Positions 1 through 9,383 of a stretch of 64,000 nt of DNA are shown piece after piece. The notes under the pieces were generated by a model. The model was not told the origin of the DNA and ran no database searches. It was given only the letters and a program-made list of their open reading frames with translations. Position 1 is the first letter of the stretch. Every line of letters starts with the position of its first letter. The DNA lies in contig CANJLB010000015.1 of NCBI GenBank assembly GCA_947475065.1, forward strand, positions 25,824 through 89,823. Reading direction: 5' to 3'. The DNA comes from Opitutia bacterium. GTDB lineage: Bacteria; Verrucomicrobiota; Verrucomicrobiia; Opitutales; Opitutaceae. The translations under genes and the position numbers were made by a program.

Positions 1-216
1 GCCGCCGGTCGTCGGCACGAGCTGGAGGATGGTCCGTGCGAGGGTGGATTTGCCGCAGCCGGACTCGCCGACGAGCCCGAGCACCTCCCCGCGCCCGAGG
101 GAGAGCGTGACCCCATCCACGGCCTTCACCGTGCCCGCCGGCCGCCGGCGGAAAAAGCCGGAGTGGACGGGGAAGTGGGTCTGGAGATCGGTGAGTTCGA
201 GGATGGGGGCGGACAT
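1..216 (-). CDS. oppF: Oligopeptide/dipeptide ABC transporter ATP-binding protein, N-terminal part (runs off the window)
   Basis: Only the first 72 codons are present; the gene leaves the window at base 1. The start ATG is at 214-216. The translation begins [17 protein letters not shown] and carries a Walker A motif GESGCGKST at about residues 49-57, as in ATPase subunits that power peptide import from the cytoplasmic side of the membrane. A related ATPase (oppD-like) lies upstream on the same strand at 797-1771, so the two are probably the OppD/OppF pair. They are separated by a GxxExxY gene and repeats, which is unusual. DppF is an equally possible name. Confidence 0.85.
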   Translation of the reverse strand, partial: MSAPILELTDLQTHFPVHSGFFRRRPAGTVKAVDGVTLSLGRGEVLGLVGESGCGKSTLARTILQLVPTTGG

Positions 217-241
217 CGGAATGAAGAAAACAAAAAATTTT

Positions 242-350
242 ACCACGGATTACACGGATTTACACGGATAAGGCACGGAAGGGAAAAGAACCGATCTTAA
301 GCTTGGTCAAATGAGGGATTATATCCGTGTGCATCTGTGTAATCCGTGGT
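242..350. repeat. Pair of oppositely oriented ACCACGGATTACACGGAT-type repeats
   Basis: Bases 242-270 read ACCACGGATTACACGGAT and continue with a similar unit. Bases 323-350 hold the same motif in reverse complement. Another reverse copy is at 762-789, over the start of the neighbouring GxxExxY gene, and a fourth is at 43976-44003 in the nuo operon. The 52 bases between the two copies show no gene. This is a dispersed intergenic repeat; its function is unknown. Confidence 0.8.
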
Positions 351-395
351 TAAAAATCAGGTTTCTGAGTTTGGGCTGCGATGGGCACGGATCAA

Positions 396-773
396 TCATC
401 GGACAATCCGCTTCCAGCGGAGATCGACGTGTTTGAAGTTCAGCAGCAGGGCGAGACGCAGTTGGGTGATGGCGAGATAGCCGATCATTTGCGCAGTGTG
501 GGTGGATGTGAAGTCCTCTGTGACTTTGGGATCAACGATGACCAACTCGTCCACGATGAGATCGGGGACAAGCGTGTCCACCACGATGCCTTCGTATAGC
601 ACATCGAACCGTTTCTGCTGCTCGATACGATGCCCTCGCTTTCGCAGTTCGATAACGAGGGCGTTTTCGTAGGCTTTTTCATCCAATCCCGGCTTGAGGG
701 TGTTCAACACCTTCATCGCTGCACCGATGATGGATTCGCTCAGCTCAGGATGAAAGATTTTATCCGTGTGCAT
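396..773 (-). CDS. GxxExxY family protein
   Basis: A 125-residue protein of the GxxExxY family, a small PD-(D/E)XK-nuclease-like family of unknown role. The signature is visible as KPGLDEKAYENAL (G, E and Y spaced as in the family), followed by a conserved core with LVPDLIVDELVIVDPK, where the D and K suit a nuclease-like fold. The chosen ATG (771-773) lies inside a dispersed ACCACGGATTACACCGATGCACACGGAT repeat, so the first residues (MHTDKIF) are repeat-derived. A longer frame upstream overlaps oppD and is rejected. It sits between the two opp ATPase genes on the same strand and looks like a passenger. No function can be assigned. Confidence 0.8.
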   Translation of the reverse strand: MHTDKIFHPELSESIIGAAMKVLNTLKPGLDEKAYENALVIELRKRGHRIEQQKRFDVLYEGIVVDTLVPDLIVDELVIVDPKVTEDFTSTHTAQMIGYLAITQLRLALLLNFKHVDLRWKRIVR

Positions 774-796
774 CGGTGTAATCCGTGGTTGAAAAT

Positions 797-1771
797 TCAG
801 ATTTCCCCGGCTTGGGCGCGGAGGCAGGCGTGGGCGTGGCCGGGGGTGGCTTCGCGCAGGGCGGGTGTTTCCGTCTGGCAGCGGTCGGTGGCAAACTCGC
901 AGCGCGGGGCAAACGCACAGCCGGGAGGCAGGCGGGCGAGGTCGGGCGGAAGGCCGGGGATGGTGTGGAGGTCGCCGCCTTTCGGCTGGAGGCCGGGGAT
1001 GCTGCGCTGGAGCGCGCGGGTGTAGGGGTGGAGCGGCGCGCGGAAGAGCGTGTGCGTGGTGGCCGTCTCGACGACGCGGCCGGCATACATCACCTGCACG
1101 CGGTCGCACAGGCCGGCGACAACGCCGAGGTCGTGCGTGACGAAAATCACCGCCATGCCGAGCTCGCGCTGCATTTTTTTGATCAGCTCCAGAATTTGGG
1201 CCTGCACGGTCACGTCGAGCGCGGTGGTCGGCTCGTCGGCGATGAGCAGTTCGGGGCGGGTGATGAGGGCCATCGCGATCATCACCCGCTGCCGCATGCC
1301 GCCGGAAAACTGATGCGGGTGCTGGTGGAGGCGGCGCGCGGCGTCGTTGATGCCGACGGCCTCCAGCATGGCGAGGCCGCGGGCCAGCGCGTCTGGGCGG
1401 GAGATTTTTTCGTGGATCAACAGCGGTTCGATGAGCTGCTCACTGACGCGCAGGTAGGGGTTGAGCGAGGTCATCGGATCCTGGAAAATCATGCTGATGC
1501 GCCTGCCGCGGATGGCGCGCAGCTCGCGGGGCGCGCAGCGGAGGAGGTCAACGCCGTCGAACATCGCCGAGCCGGCTTCGATCCGCGCGGGCGGCGACGG
1601 CAGCAGGCCGAGCAGCGAGAGGCAGGTGACGGACTTGCCCGAGCCGGATTCGCCGACGAGACCGAGCGTCTCGCCGCGCTCCAGCGCAAAACCCACGCCG
1701 TCCACGGCACGGACGACCCCGTGGCGCGTGTGGAAGCTCGTGCGGAGGTTCGTGACAGTCAGGAGCGGCAT
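797..1771 (-). CDS. oppD: Oligopeptide/dipeptide ABC transporter ATP-binding protein
   Basis: A 324-residue ATPase of peptide importers. Visible motifs are Walker A GESGSGKS (about 40-47), the Q-loop [10 protein letters not shown] (about 96-105), the ABC signature FSGGMRQRV (about 155-163), Walker B LLIADE (about 175-180) and the switch histidine in FVTHDLGVV. The C-terminus has the oligopeptide-transporter extension ending in a cysteine cluster ([15 protein letters not shown]). It hydrolyses ATP to drive peptide uptake with its OppF partner (1-216). The permease and binding-protein genes are not in the window upstream, where an acyltransferase begins. DppD is an alternative name. Confidence 0.92.
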   Translation of the reverse strand: MPLLTVTNLRTSFHTRHGVVRAVDGVGFALERGETLGLVGESGSGKSVTCLSLLGLLPSPPARIEAGSAMFDGVDLLRCAPRELRAIRGRRISMIFQDPMTSLNPYLRVSEQLIEPLLIHEKISRPDALARGLAMLEAVGINDAARRLHQHPHQFSGGMRQRVMIAMALITRPELLIADEPTTALDVTVQAQILELIKKMQRELGMAVIFVTHDLGVVAGLCDRVQVMYAGRVVETATTHTLFRAPLHPYTRALQRSIPGLQPKGGDLHTIPGLPPDLARLPPGCAFAPRCEFATDRCQTETPALREATPGHAHACLRAQAGEI

Positions 1772-1919
1772 GGCGGAAGTGCGGAATAGCGAGTGCGGAT
1801 TGCGGAATCCAGACTAAGGAGGAGACAGAGGCGGGGGGCGCGGGGCGGCAATGGCAAAGGGGAAGGGGGATTGTGCAAACGCGGCGAGGGCGCGGCCTCC
1901 CCATGCCGCGCGCCGGCGC

Positions 1920-2903
1920 TCACGTTTTTGCATAGACGTCGGGCAGATCCGGGCCGCGGAGCTTGAAGCGTTTGTGCACCCAAAAATACTGCTCGGGCGC
2001 GGCGCGGACGGCATCTTCGATCAGGCGGTTGAGGCGCCGCGTGTCGGCTTCGGCATCGGCGGTGGGGAAATTGGCGAGCGCAGAAAAAATCTCGAGCCGG
2101 TAGGAGCCGTCTTGCAGGCGGCGGGAGAAATACGGCACGACGGCGGCCCCGGTCATGTCCGCGATCCGGCCGGTGGCGGTATTGGTGACGGCGGGCACGC
2201 CGAAGAACGGAAGCAATGCCGTCGGTCCGGTGCGGCGCGCCTGGTCGGGTGCATACCAGATGGCGTGGCCGCCGCGCAGCGCGCGGACGAGGCCGCGCAG
2301 GTCGTCGAAATGGACGGCGACCGCCATGCTGCGTGCGCGCCGCCGGCTCATCAGGCGGGCGATGACGGGATTGTTGGTCTCGCGGTAGAGGCAGCCGAAC
2401 GGGCCGGTCTCGTTGAGCATCCGCCCGCAGAGCTCGAGGGTGGAAAAATGCGCCGTGAGCAGCAGCACGCCCCGGTTGCCGGCGCGGGCGGCGGCGAGAT
2501 GCTCGAGCCCGATGATGCGATGGGGCGGCAGCCGCCGGGCGGGGGCCCACCATGCGAGGCAGGTCTCAAAAAAACCAAGGGCGAGCGCGCCGAAGTGCGC
2601 GCGCGCGAGCCGGCGGATCTCGCCGGCGCTTTTTTCGGGAAAACAGAGCCGCAGGTTGATGAGCGCGACGTGCCGGCGGACGGGGATGACGTGCCACCAG
2701 AACGCGGCGAGCGCGGCCGCAAGGAGCCGTTGGATTCGCCAAGGCAGCAGTGAGAGCACCCGGAACAGCGCGACGCCGGCCCACATGGGCCAGTGGCGCG
2801 GGTGAAAGAGGTTGGGCTGCTCGCGGGCGCGTTCCATCGGTGCGGCGCGCAGCATGGGCGGGCGCAGGCGGGGGAGGAAGCGGGAAAATTTCCTATCGGT
2901 CAT
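1920..2903 (-). CDS. LpxL/HtrB-like lysophospholipid (lipid A) acyltransferase
   Basis: A 327-residue protein of the LpxL/LpxM family, which adds secondary acyl chains to lipid A at the inner membrane. It shows an N-terminal membrane-associated stretch (MWAGVALFRVLSLLPW), the HX4(D/E) catalytic-type motif as HFSTLE, a downstream YRETNNPVI segment and a basic GHAIWYAPDQ block, typical of the family. The length is normal. The start ATG at 2901-2903 gives a basic leader; a methionine a few codons in is possible. Its presence supports an LPS-type outer membrane. Which acyl chain it transfers cannot be read from the sequence. Confidence 0.82.
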   Translation of the reverse strand: MTDRKFSRFLPRLRPPMLRAAPMERAREQPNLFHPRHWPMWAGVALFRVLSLLPWRIQRLLAAALAAFWWHVIPVRRHVALINLRLCFPEKSAGEIRRLARAHFGALALGFFETCLAWWAPARRLPPHRIIGLEHLAAARAGNRGVLLLTAHFSTLELCGRMLNETGPFGCLYRETNNPVIARLMSRRRARSMAVAVHFDDLRGLVRALRGGHAIWYAPDQARRTGPTALLPFFGVPAVTNTATGRIADMTGAAVVPYFSRRLQDGSYRLEIFSALANFPTADAEADTRRLNRLIEDAVRAAPEQYFWVHKRFKLRGPDLPDVYAKT

Positions 2904-3057
2904 GCGTCATCGCTCATCGGGCCAATGCGGGAGCGCTGCCGAAGCGCACTGTCGCCGAGGGTTGACGAAACGACCCCAATGGCGTCGGCCCGAGGCCGAA
3001 AAGACATCACTCATTTCCCCTGTGCAAACCCGGTCAGGCCTCCCTAGCGTTGCCGGC

Positions 3058-3780
3058 ATGGTCAACGTCATCTGCATGAAGTGGGGCACGAAGTATGGCC
3101 CGGAGTTTGTCAACAAGCTCCGTTCCATGGTGCGCCGCCATCTCGTGCACCCGCATCGTTTCGTGTGTTTCACCGACGATGCAGCCGGCCTTGATCTCGC
3201 CGCGGGCATTGAGGCCCTGCCGCTGCCCGCGATGGACCTGCCGCCGGGCAAGGAGCGCGGCTGGCGCAAGCTCTCGACTTTCGCCGCACCGCTGGCCGAT
3301 CTGCGCGGGCCCACGCTGTTTCTCGATGTGGACGTGGTCATCACCGGTGCGCTCGACGTGTTCTTCGATCATCCGGGGAAGTTTTGCATCATCCATGACT
3401 GGGCGCGGCCCCGGCGCATCACGGGCAACTCGTCAGTTTATCGTTTCGAGGCGGGCGCACATCCCGGCCTGCTGGCGTATTTTCTCGCGCACATTGACCA
3501 GGTGAAGGCCGAGGTCCGCAACGAGCAGGAATACCTTACTCGCGAAATCCACCGGCAGGGTCTGCTCACCTACTGGCCGGCGGAGTGGTGCGTGAGCTTC
3601 AAGCATACCTGCCTGCCGGTGTTCCCGCTCAATTTTTTCCAAGTGCCGCAAATTCCGCCCGGTGCGCGCATCGTGGTCTTCCATGGCAACCCGAACCCCG
3701 ACGAGGCCGTGATCGGCAGGGGCCATGGCCTGCTGCGCCACGTTCGCCCGACACCGTGGATCAACGAGCACTGGCGGTGA
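3058..3780 (+). CDS. Small glycosyltransferase-like protein with a DxD motif
   Basis: A 240-residue protein beginning MVNVICMKWGTKYGPE. It has the pattern of a widespread bacterial glycosyltransferase-like family: an N-terminal KWGTKYG block, HRFVCFTDD and a likely nucleotide-sugar/metal binding DxD in LFLDVDVVITG. I start it at ATG 3058 because the longer open frame from 2812 crosses the divergent acyltransferase start and has no family-like sequence. Donor and acceptor are unknown. It lies alone between the divergent lpxL-like gene and convergent pnp, with which it shares a terminator region. Confidence 0.75.
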   Translation: MVNVICMKWGTKYGPEFVNKLRSMVRRHLVHPHRFVCFTDDAAGLDLAAGIEALPLPAMDLPPGKERGWRKLSTFAAPLADLRGPTLFLDVDVVITGALDVFFDHPGKFCIIHDWARPRRITGNSSVYRFEAGAHPGLLAYFLAHIDQVKAEVRNEQEYLTREIHRQGLLTYWPAEWCVSFKHTCLPVFPLNFFQVPQIPPGARIVVFHGNPNPDEAVIGRGHGLLRHVRPTPWINEHWR

Positions 3781-3785
3781 AAAGA

Positions 3786-3815
3786 AAAAGCCGGAGGCGC
3801 AGCGGCCTCCGGCTT
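3786..3815 (-). terminator. Rho-independent terminator of pnp
   Basis: An 11-bp stem (3788-3798 with 3805-3815, core AAGCCGGAGGC) and 6-nt loop. Read on the minus strand it is followed by CTTTTTCTTTT, so it suits pnp. Read on the plus strand there is no T-tract, so it would stop the glycosyltransferase transcript only weakly. Confidence 0.8.
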
Positions 3816-3840
3816 GAGAAACGGGAACGAGGCGGAGCGA

Positions 3841-6063
3841 TCAGCCTTGCGTGGGCGCGGTGGGGGCGGGTTCGCCACCGCCGTTTTGTTTTTGCGCTTC
3901 CAGCTCCCGCATCGCGGCCTTGCGGCTGAGGCGGACCTTGCCGCTGCGCTCATCAATGCCGATGCACTTTACCGTGATGGTGTCGCCTTCTTTCACGACG
4001 TCCTCGGTGCGGCGCACACGGAAATCGGCGAGCTCGCTGATGTGACAGAGACCCTCCTGACCGGGCGTACATTCGACAAAGCAGCCGAATTCCTTCACGC
4101 CGGTCACGCGGCCCGTGTAGATTTTGCCCGCCTCGATGGGCACGCCCCCACCACCGCCTTCGCGGCCACCGCCGGCGCCGCCGCCGCAGAGGCCGTCAAT
4201 TTCCGCAATGGCGCGGGCCATCGCGTCGCCGTTGTTGGAATAGACGAACACCTTGCCGGAGTCGTCGTCGGCGATGTCAATCTGCGCGCCGGTTGTCTCG
4301 GTGATGCGGCGGATGGTTTTGCCGCCGGGCCCGATGAGGAGGCCGATCTTCTCCGGGTTGATCTGGATGGTCTGGATGCGGGGCGCGTATTTGCTAAGGT
4401 CGGCGCGCGGCGCGGGCATGGTGGCGAGCATGACGTGGAGGATCTCGATGCGGGCGTCGCGGGCCTGGAAGATCGCGGCCTTGGCGATCTCGAAGGGCAG
4501 GCCGTGGATTTTGAGGTCAAGCTGGAATCCGGTGATGCCTTTCGTCGTGCCGGCAAGCTTGAAGTCCATGTCGCCGAAATGGTCTTCCTCGCCAAGGATG
4601 TCGGTGATGGTGACCCATTTCTCGATGGAGCCGTCGGCGGCGTTTTGCGTCATCAGGCCGCAGGAGATGCCGGCGACGGGCGCGATGATCGGCACGCCCG
4701 CATCCATGAGGGCGAGGCAGCCGCCGCAGACCGAGGCCATGGAGGTGGAGCCGTTCGACGCCATGATTTCGGAGACGACGCGGATGCTGTAGGGAAACGC
4801 ATCCTCGGGCGGCAACACGGGAACAAGCGAGCGCTCGGCGAGCGCGCCGTGGCCGATTTCGCGGCGGCCAGGACCGGTGGTGCGTCCCGTCTCGCCGACG
4901 GAAAACGGCGGGAAGTTATAATGGAGGATGAAGCTCTTCGACGTGGCGCCGCCGGTGAGGCCGTCCATGTCCTGCGCCTCCTTGGTCGGCCCGAGCGTGG
5001 TGATGGCGATGTTCTGGGTGTCGCCGCGTTGGAACATAGCGGAACCGTGCACGCGCGGAAGGACGCCAACCTGCGACTGCAGGGGACGGAGCGCCTTGGC
5101 ACCGCGACCGTCGGAGCGGACACCCTTGGCGAGGACGGTGTGGCGGTAGGCCTTGTATTGGAGGTCTTCGAAGACGACGTTGAGATCAACGTCGGTGAAC
5201 TTGTCCGCGCCGATTTCGGCGGTGAGGGCGGCCTTGGCCTCGTCCTTCAGGACTTTCATGGCGGCGTTGCGGATCGGGCGATCTTTGCCAAAGATGGCGG
5301 CGGAGATGCGTTCGGCGGGGACGACGCGCTCGATGATCGCGCGGGCGGCGGGCGTGGCACCGACGAGCGGGAACACGGCCTTGGCCTTGCCCGCGAGTTT
5401 CACGAGCTCCCTGATGGCGGCGATGATGGGCTGGATCGCCTGATGGCCAAACGCGAGCGCCTCGATGAACTTCTCCTCCTCGATCTGGTCGGCGGAGCCT
5501 TCGATCATCAGCATGTCCTTCTCGTTGCCGACGTAAATGAGGTCGAGCGAGGAGGCGAACATCTGCTCGATGGTGGGATTGGCGACGAACTGGCCGTCAA
5601 TCAGCGCGACGCGGATGGCGCCGATGGGGCCGTTCCACGGGATATCGGAGATGGCGAGCGCGGCGCTGGCACCGTTGACCATCGGGATGTCGGAGTCGTT
5701 GAGCTGGTCGGCCGACAGGAGCTGGCCGATGATCTGCACCTCGTTAAGGAACCCCTCGGGAAAGAGCGGGCGGCAGGGGCGGTCGCACAGGCGCGAGGTG
5801 AGGATCTCTTTTTCCGAGGGCCGGCCCTCGCGCTTGAAATACCCGCCGGGGAAGCGGCCGGCGGCGGCATATTTGTCGCGGTAGTCCACCGTGAGCGGGA
5901 ACCAATCCTGCCCGGGCTTGGTGGTCTGCGCGACGCAGGCGGTGACAAAGACGTTGGTTTCGCCGACGGTGACGTTGACGGCGCCATTGGCGAGCTGGGC
6001 GAGGGAGCCGGTGGAGAAGGTGATCCCTAGGTTTGGGACCGTGACGGAGTGTTTCTGATTCAT
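3841..6063 (-). CDS. pnp: Polynucleotide phosphorylase (polyribonucleotide nucleotidyltransferase)
   Basis: A 740-residue 3'-5' phosphorolytic exoribonuclease of the RNA degradosome. Two RNase PH-like halves are visible (N-terminal FVTACVAQT and [21 protein letters not shown]; second half [13 protein letters not shown] and [15 protein letters not shown]). These are followed by a KH domain ([18 protein letters not shown]) and an S1 domain ([16 protein letters not shown]). The start at 6061-6063 ([10 protein letters not shown]) matches the expected N-terminus; the 60-residue upstream extension is low-complexity and rejected. rpsO lies upstream on the same strand, the usual rpsO-pnp pairing. Confidence 0.96.
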   Translation of the reverse strand: MNQKHSVTVPNLGITFSTGSLAQLANGAVNVTVGETNVFVTACVAQTTKPGQDWFPLTVDYRDKYAAAGRFPGGYFKREGRPSEKEILTSRLCDRPCRPLFPEGFLNEVQIIGQLLSADQLNDSDIPMVNGASAALAISDIPWNGPIGAIRVALIDGQFVANPTIEQMFASSLDLIYVGNEKDMLMIEGSADQIEEEKFIEALAFGHQAIQPIIAAIRELVKLAGKAKAVFPLVGATPAARAIIERVVPAERISAAIFGKDRPIRNAAMKVLKDEAKAALTAEIGADKFTDVDLNVVFEDLQYKAYRHTVLAKGVRSDGRGAKALRPLQSQVGVLPRVHGSAMFQRGDTQNIAITTLGPTKEAQDMDGLTGGATSKSFILHYNFPPFSVGETGRTTGPGRREIGHGALAERSLVPVLPPEDAFPYSIRVVSEIMASNGSTSMASVCGGCLALMDAGVPIIAPVAGISCGLMTQNAADGSIEKWVTITDILGEEDHFGDMDFKLAGTTKGITGFQLDLKIHGLPFEIAKAAIFQARDARIEILHVMLATMPAPRADLSKYAPRIQTIQINPEKIGLLIGPGGKTIRRITETTGAQIDIADDDSGKVFVYSNNGDAMARAIAEIDGLCGGGAGGGREGGGGGVPIEAGKIYTGRVTGVKEFGCFVECTPGQEGLCHISELADFRVRRTEDVVKEGDTITVKCIGIDERSGKVRLSRKAAMRELEAQKQNGGGEPAPTAPTQG

Positions 6064-6393
6064 GATGGGAACGCGGAGTGCGGGTTTGCGGATGACGGAT
6101 GTCGGTTGCGGATTTGCTGGCGAAACGCCGGCGGTGAGCCGGTGTGGGTTGGGAACGCGAACAGGCGGAGTGCCTGCGCTGCGGAGGACGCGATGCGGCC
6201 GGAGGGCCGGTGCGCGCGGGGTTGGGTCTCTGATGGTTTGAAACCGTTTCAATCACCTCGGTCCGTTCCGAGAGATTTCCATATGGCGCCCGGGAAATGG
6301 GTGGGCACCAAATGGAAATGTCCCAGGCTGGCTGCGAGTGCCGTAAAACAACAGCGGGCGACCCGCGGATCGGGTCGCCCGTGCGATAAAGGG
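6064..6393 (-). other. rpsO-pnp intergenic region
   Basis: 330 bases with no credible gene. The distal part holds the rpsO terminator (6355-6381). The stretch 6236-6252 contains the short palindrome TTTGAAACCGTTTCAA. PNPase autoregulates through an RNase III-cut leader hairpin in E. coli; whether this palindrome plays that part cannot be judged from sequence alone. Confidence 0.5.
6355..6381 (-). terminator. Terminator downstream of rpsO
   Basis: A perfect 10-bp GC-rich stem (CGGGCGACCC, 6355-6364, with 6372-6381) and 7-nt loop. On the minus strand it is followed by GCTGTTGTTTTACGG, a moderate T-rich tail. It would partly separate rpsO from pnp. Confidence 0.7.
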
Positions 6394-6660
6394 TTATTTG
6401 CGGAGATTCAGCTTCTGGAGCAGCTCGGTGTATTTGGGCAGATTGTGCTTTTTAAGGTAATCGAGAAGCTTCCGGCGGCGGGAGGCCATCTGCAGGAGGC
6501 CGCGGCGCGAATGGAAGTCCTTCCGGTGCGTGCGCAGATGCTCGGTCAGATGATTGATGCGGGCGGTGAGCAACGCGACCTGAACCTCGGACGAGCCGGT
6601 GTCCGTGGCGTGGGTTTTGTATTCGGCGATGATGGTGGGTTTGACGACGACGGTGGACAT
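6394..6660 (-). CDS. rpsO: 30S ribosomal protein S15
   Basis: An 88-residue protein with the whole S15 pattern: [26 protein letters not shown], the [20 protein letters not shown] rRNA-binding helix, and a C-terminal lysine/arginine end. Length is normal. It binds the central domain of 16S rRNA early in 30S assembly. It lies directly upstream of pnp on the same strand, as in many bacteria. The start ATG is at 6658-6660. Confidence 0.97.
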   Translation of the reverse strand: MSTVVVKPTIIAEYKTHATDTGSSEVQVALLTARINHLTEHLRTHRKDFHSRRGLLQMASRRRKLLDYLKKHNLPKYTELLQKLNLRK

Positions 6661-6976
6661 ATGGTTGGGAGTTGGGTGAACACGACTGAAGGGAGCCTTT
6701 GCAGGCCCCGTGCCGCCCGCTTCGCCCCGGGAAACGGGGCTTGGCCGGCGTCACCGTTCCAAATCTGGCGGAGTGCCAGACCAGTCATGGTGGAAGCCCG
6801 CAACCAGCAGGCTTTCACTAACGCAGAGGCTGACCGTCCCACCTGCCGCCGTGCGGCGCAAGCAGATTTTTTAGGCCTTCGGCTCTGGGGAACGCCTAGC
6901 ATTGCCGCTTAGTGAAATGCCCTGCGTAGGGGACACAAACTCCCCGGAAGACAGAGGACCGGCGGGGGCATACAAC
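6661..6976. other. Intergenic region between pdhC and rpsO
   Basis: 316 bases without a credible gene. It must hold the rpsO promoter and 5' leader. A small hairpin (CGCCCCGGGAAACGGGGC) is at about 6721-6738. I see no clear terminator for pdhC and no convincing -35/-10 pair. S15 often autoregulates its own leader, but no specific element was recognised. Confidence 0.4.
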
Positions 6977-8317
6977 TCACAGCAGCATGAGCGCGGGCTT
7001 TTCGAGGAGATCGCGGAGGGCGGCGAGAAACTGGGCTCCGGTGGCACCGTCCACCACGCGATGATCGCCGGAGAGGGTGAGCGTCATCCGCTGGCCGATG
7101 GCAAGGGTGTCACCTTTCACCACGGGCTTTTTCACGGTTGCGCCGACGGCGAGGATGGCGGCATTGGGCGGATTGATGATCGCGCAGAAGCGGTCCACGC
7201 CCATCATCCCGAGGTTGGTCACGCAGAAGGTGCCGCCGGTGAACTCCTCGGGCTTCAGCTTCTTCTCCTTGGCGCGCTTGGCGAGATCCTTAGTTTCACG
7301 GCTGATGGTGACGAGATTTTTCGTGTGCGTGTCGCGGATGACGGGGGTGATGAGGCCGTCCTCAATGGCGACGGCGAAGGAGACGTGAACGCCGGGGTGG
7401 TGGTGGATGGCGTTGCCCGCCCAGGAACAGTTCATCGCGGGGACGGCGCGGAGGGCGTCCGCGGCGGCCTTGAGGATGAAGTCATTGACGGAGAGTTTGT
7501 CAGCAGGCGTTGAGGTGGGAGCGCCGGGCTTTGCGGGGGCGGCCTCCTTCTCGAGGGACGCATTGAGGCGGGCGCGGAGATCGAGCAGCGGGGCGGCATC
7601 AATCTCGATGTCGAGGTAGAAGTGTGGTATGGTGGCTTTCGACTCGACGAGACGACGCGCGATGGTGGCCCGCATGTTTGAGACGGGGACGAGTTTTTCC
7701 TCTTGGATGGGTGCGACCGCAGGGAGACTGATGATGGCGGCGGGCGCGGAGGAAAATGCGGACTGCGGACTGCTGACTGCTAACGGTGTGGAAACGGCGA
7801 TGGGAGATCTTTCGGCGGCAAGGATATCAGCGCGGACGATGCGGCCATGGGGGCCGGAGCCGGCGACGGTGGCAGGATCAAGGCCTTTTTCGGCGGCGAG
7901 CTTGCGGGCGAGCGGAGAGATGCGGAGGCGTGCGCCGCCGACGCGGGAGACAGGCGGAATGACCGCCGCAGGGGCCGGCGCAACACGGACGGCTGACGAC
8001 GGAGCCTGGGGAGCCGCAGCAGGTTTGGCGGCGGGGGCAGACGGAGCCGCCCTGGGCGTGGGAGCGGCAACGATTTCGCCGGGCTTGCCGATGGCGCAGA
8101 GGGCGCTGCCGATGGCGACCTGACTGCCGCCGAGCGCGAAAATTTTGAGCAGCGTGCCGTCAAAGAAGCTCTCTAGCTCCATCGTGGCCTTGTCGGTTTC
8201 AACCTCGGCGAGCATGTCGCCGGACTTGATGGCGTCGCCTTCTTTTTTAAGCCACTTGACCAGCGTGCCCACCGTCATGGTGTCGCTGAGTTTCGGCATG
8301 TCGATGATGTTGGCCAT
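6977..8317 (-). CDS. pdhC: Pyruvate dehydrogenase E2, dihydrolipoamide acetyltransferase
   Basis: A 446-residue E2 core of the pyruvate dehydrogenase complex, moving the acetyl group from E1 to CoA. Domains in order: an N-terminal lipoyl domain with the lipoylated lysine in ETDKATME (about residue 43); an Ala/Pro-rich linker; a peripheral-subunit-binding domain (ISPLARKLAAEKGLDP, about 135-165); and the catalytic domain ending with the active-site HRVVDG. The start ATG at 8315-8317 gives MANIIDMPKLSDTM, the classic lipoyl start. Only one lipoyl domain is present. pdhB lies 40 bp upstream. No E3 gene is in the window. Confidence 0.95.
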   Translation of the reverse strand: MANIIDMPKLSDTMTVGTLVKWLKKEGDAIKSGDMLAEVETDKATMELESFFDGTLLKIFALGGSQVAIGSALCAIGKPGEIVAAPTPRAAPSAPAAKPAAAPQAPSSAVRVAPAPAAVIPPVSRVGGARLRISPLARKLAAEKGLDPATVAGSGPHGRIVRADILAAERSPIAVSTPLAVSSPQSAFSSAPAAIISLPAVAPIQEEKLVPVSNMRATIARRLVESKATIPHFYLDIEIDAAPLLDLRARLNASLEKEAAPAKPGAPTSTPADKLSVNDFILKAAADALRAVPAMNCSWAGNAIHHHPGVHVSFAVAIEDGLITPVIRDTHTKNLVTISRETKDLAKRAKEKKLKPEEFTGGTFCVTNLGMMGVDRFCAIINPPNAAILAVGATVKKPVVKGDTLAIGQRMTLTLSGDHRVVDGATGAQFLAALRDLLEKPALMLL

Positions 8318-8357
8318 TGGGTCAGGTTGAAAGGTGAAGATTGAAAGTTGAGACCGG

Positions 8358-9335
8358 TCAGCCGAGCGCGGCGAGCGCGGCATTGAGGACGCGCTGGGGG
8401 TTGGGAAGCTGCTCGGCCTCGACGGGCGGGCTGTAGATCGCGGGAGCGTCCACCGTGGCGAGGCGGTGGATGGGGCCGTCGAGTTCGTCGAAGGCCTCGC
8501 GCTGGATCATATAGGCGAGCTGCGAGCCGACGCTGGCGAAGGGCTTTTGCTCCTCGACGATGAGGACGCGGTGGGTTTTCGCCACGGAGGCGAGGACGGT
8601 GTCCATGTCGAGCGGGCGGATGGTGCGGAGATCCACGACTTCGACGGAGATATCGTGCTCCTTTTGGAGCAGGTCGGCGGCGGCGAGCGAGTGGAGGACG
8701 CAGCGGCCATATGTGACGATGGTGAGGTCGGTGCCGGTGCGTTTCACGTCGGCGAGGCCGAGCGGGATGACCACCTCACCCTCGGGCACCTCGCCCTCGG
8801 TGCCGTAAAGGATGGTGTTTTCGAGAAAAAAGACGGGATCGTTGTCACGGATGGCGGATTTGAGGAGACCCTTGGCGTCGGCGGGGGTGGAGGGGACCGC
8901 GACCTTCACGCCGGGATGGTTGGCAAGGACATTCTCCGGGGTGTGCGAGTGCGTGGCACCAACATTTGTGCCGCCGTTGGCCGGGCCACGGATGACGATT
9001 GGGCAGTTGATCTGGCCACCGCTCATGTAGCGGACGTTGGCGGCATTGTTTAGGATCTGGTCAAAAGCGACGGAGTAGAACGACCAGAACATCAGCTCCA
9101 TCACGGGGCGGACGCCAAGCATGGACGCGCCGATGCCCATACCGATGAAACCGGCCTCGCTGATGGGGGTGTCCACAATGCGCGCCGGGCCAAATTTTTC
9201 GAGGAGGCCCTCGGTGACCTTGTAGGCACCGTTGAACTGGGCGACCTCCTCGCCGAGGACGACGACGTTGGCGTCGCGGGCAAGCTCCTCGGCAAGAGCG
9301 TGGCGGATGGCTTCGCGATAGGTGATGACGGGCAC
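8358..9335 (-). CDS. pdhB: Pyruvate dehydrogenase E1 component, beta subunit
   Basis: A 325-residue E1-beta. Visible family blocks are MPVITYREAIRHALAEE, VVLGEEVAQFNGAYKVT, a DTPISEAGFIGMGIGASM segment, MSGGQINCPIVIRGP and the C-terminal VTYGRCVLHSLAAADLL domain. It forms the thiamine-diphosphate-dependent heterotetramer with the alpha subunit encoded just upstream (9384-10487). Gene order pdhA-pdhB-pdhC is standard. Length and start are normal. Confidence 0.96.
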   Translation of the reverse strand: MPVITYREAIRHALAEELARDANVVVLGEEVAQFNGAYKVTEGLLEKFGPARIVDTPISEAGFIGMGIGASMLGVRPVMELMFWSFYSVAFDQILNNAANVRYMSGGQINCPIVIRGPANGGTNVGATHSHTPENVLANHPGVKVAVPSTPADAKGLLKSAIRDNDPVFFLENTILYGTEGEVPEGEVVIPLGLADVKRTGTDLTIVTYGRCVLHSLAAADLLQKEHDISVEVVDLRTIRPLDMDTVLASVAKTHRVLIVEEQKPFASVGSQLAYMIQREAFDELDGPIHRLATVDAPAIYSPPVEAEQLPNPQRVLNAALAALG

Positions 9336-9341
9336 GGCGGG

Positions 9342-9373
9342 AGATTTTGGATTTTGGAAGTTCGATTTTGGAT
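9342..9373. repeat. GATTTTGGATTTTGGA-type low-complexity repeat
   Basis: Lies in the 48-bp pdhA-pdhB spacer. A near-identical 32-base unit occurs at 42441-42472 between nuoJ and nuoK, differing at about two positions. Related TTTTGGATTT strings occur at about 60718-60740 and 62930-62950. Confidence 0.75.
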
Positions 9374-9383
9374 TGAATCCAGA

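Noticed and set aside
3814..6030. Long plus-strand open frame opposite pnp
   Set aside because: A GC-rich shadow of pnp on the other strand; its product has no family-like sequence.
6064..6252. 60-residue N-terminal extension of pnp
   Set aside because: Pro/Arg-rich and not part of the family; [10 protein letters not shown] at 6063 is the normal start.
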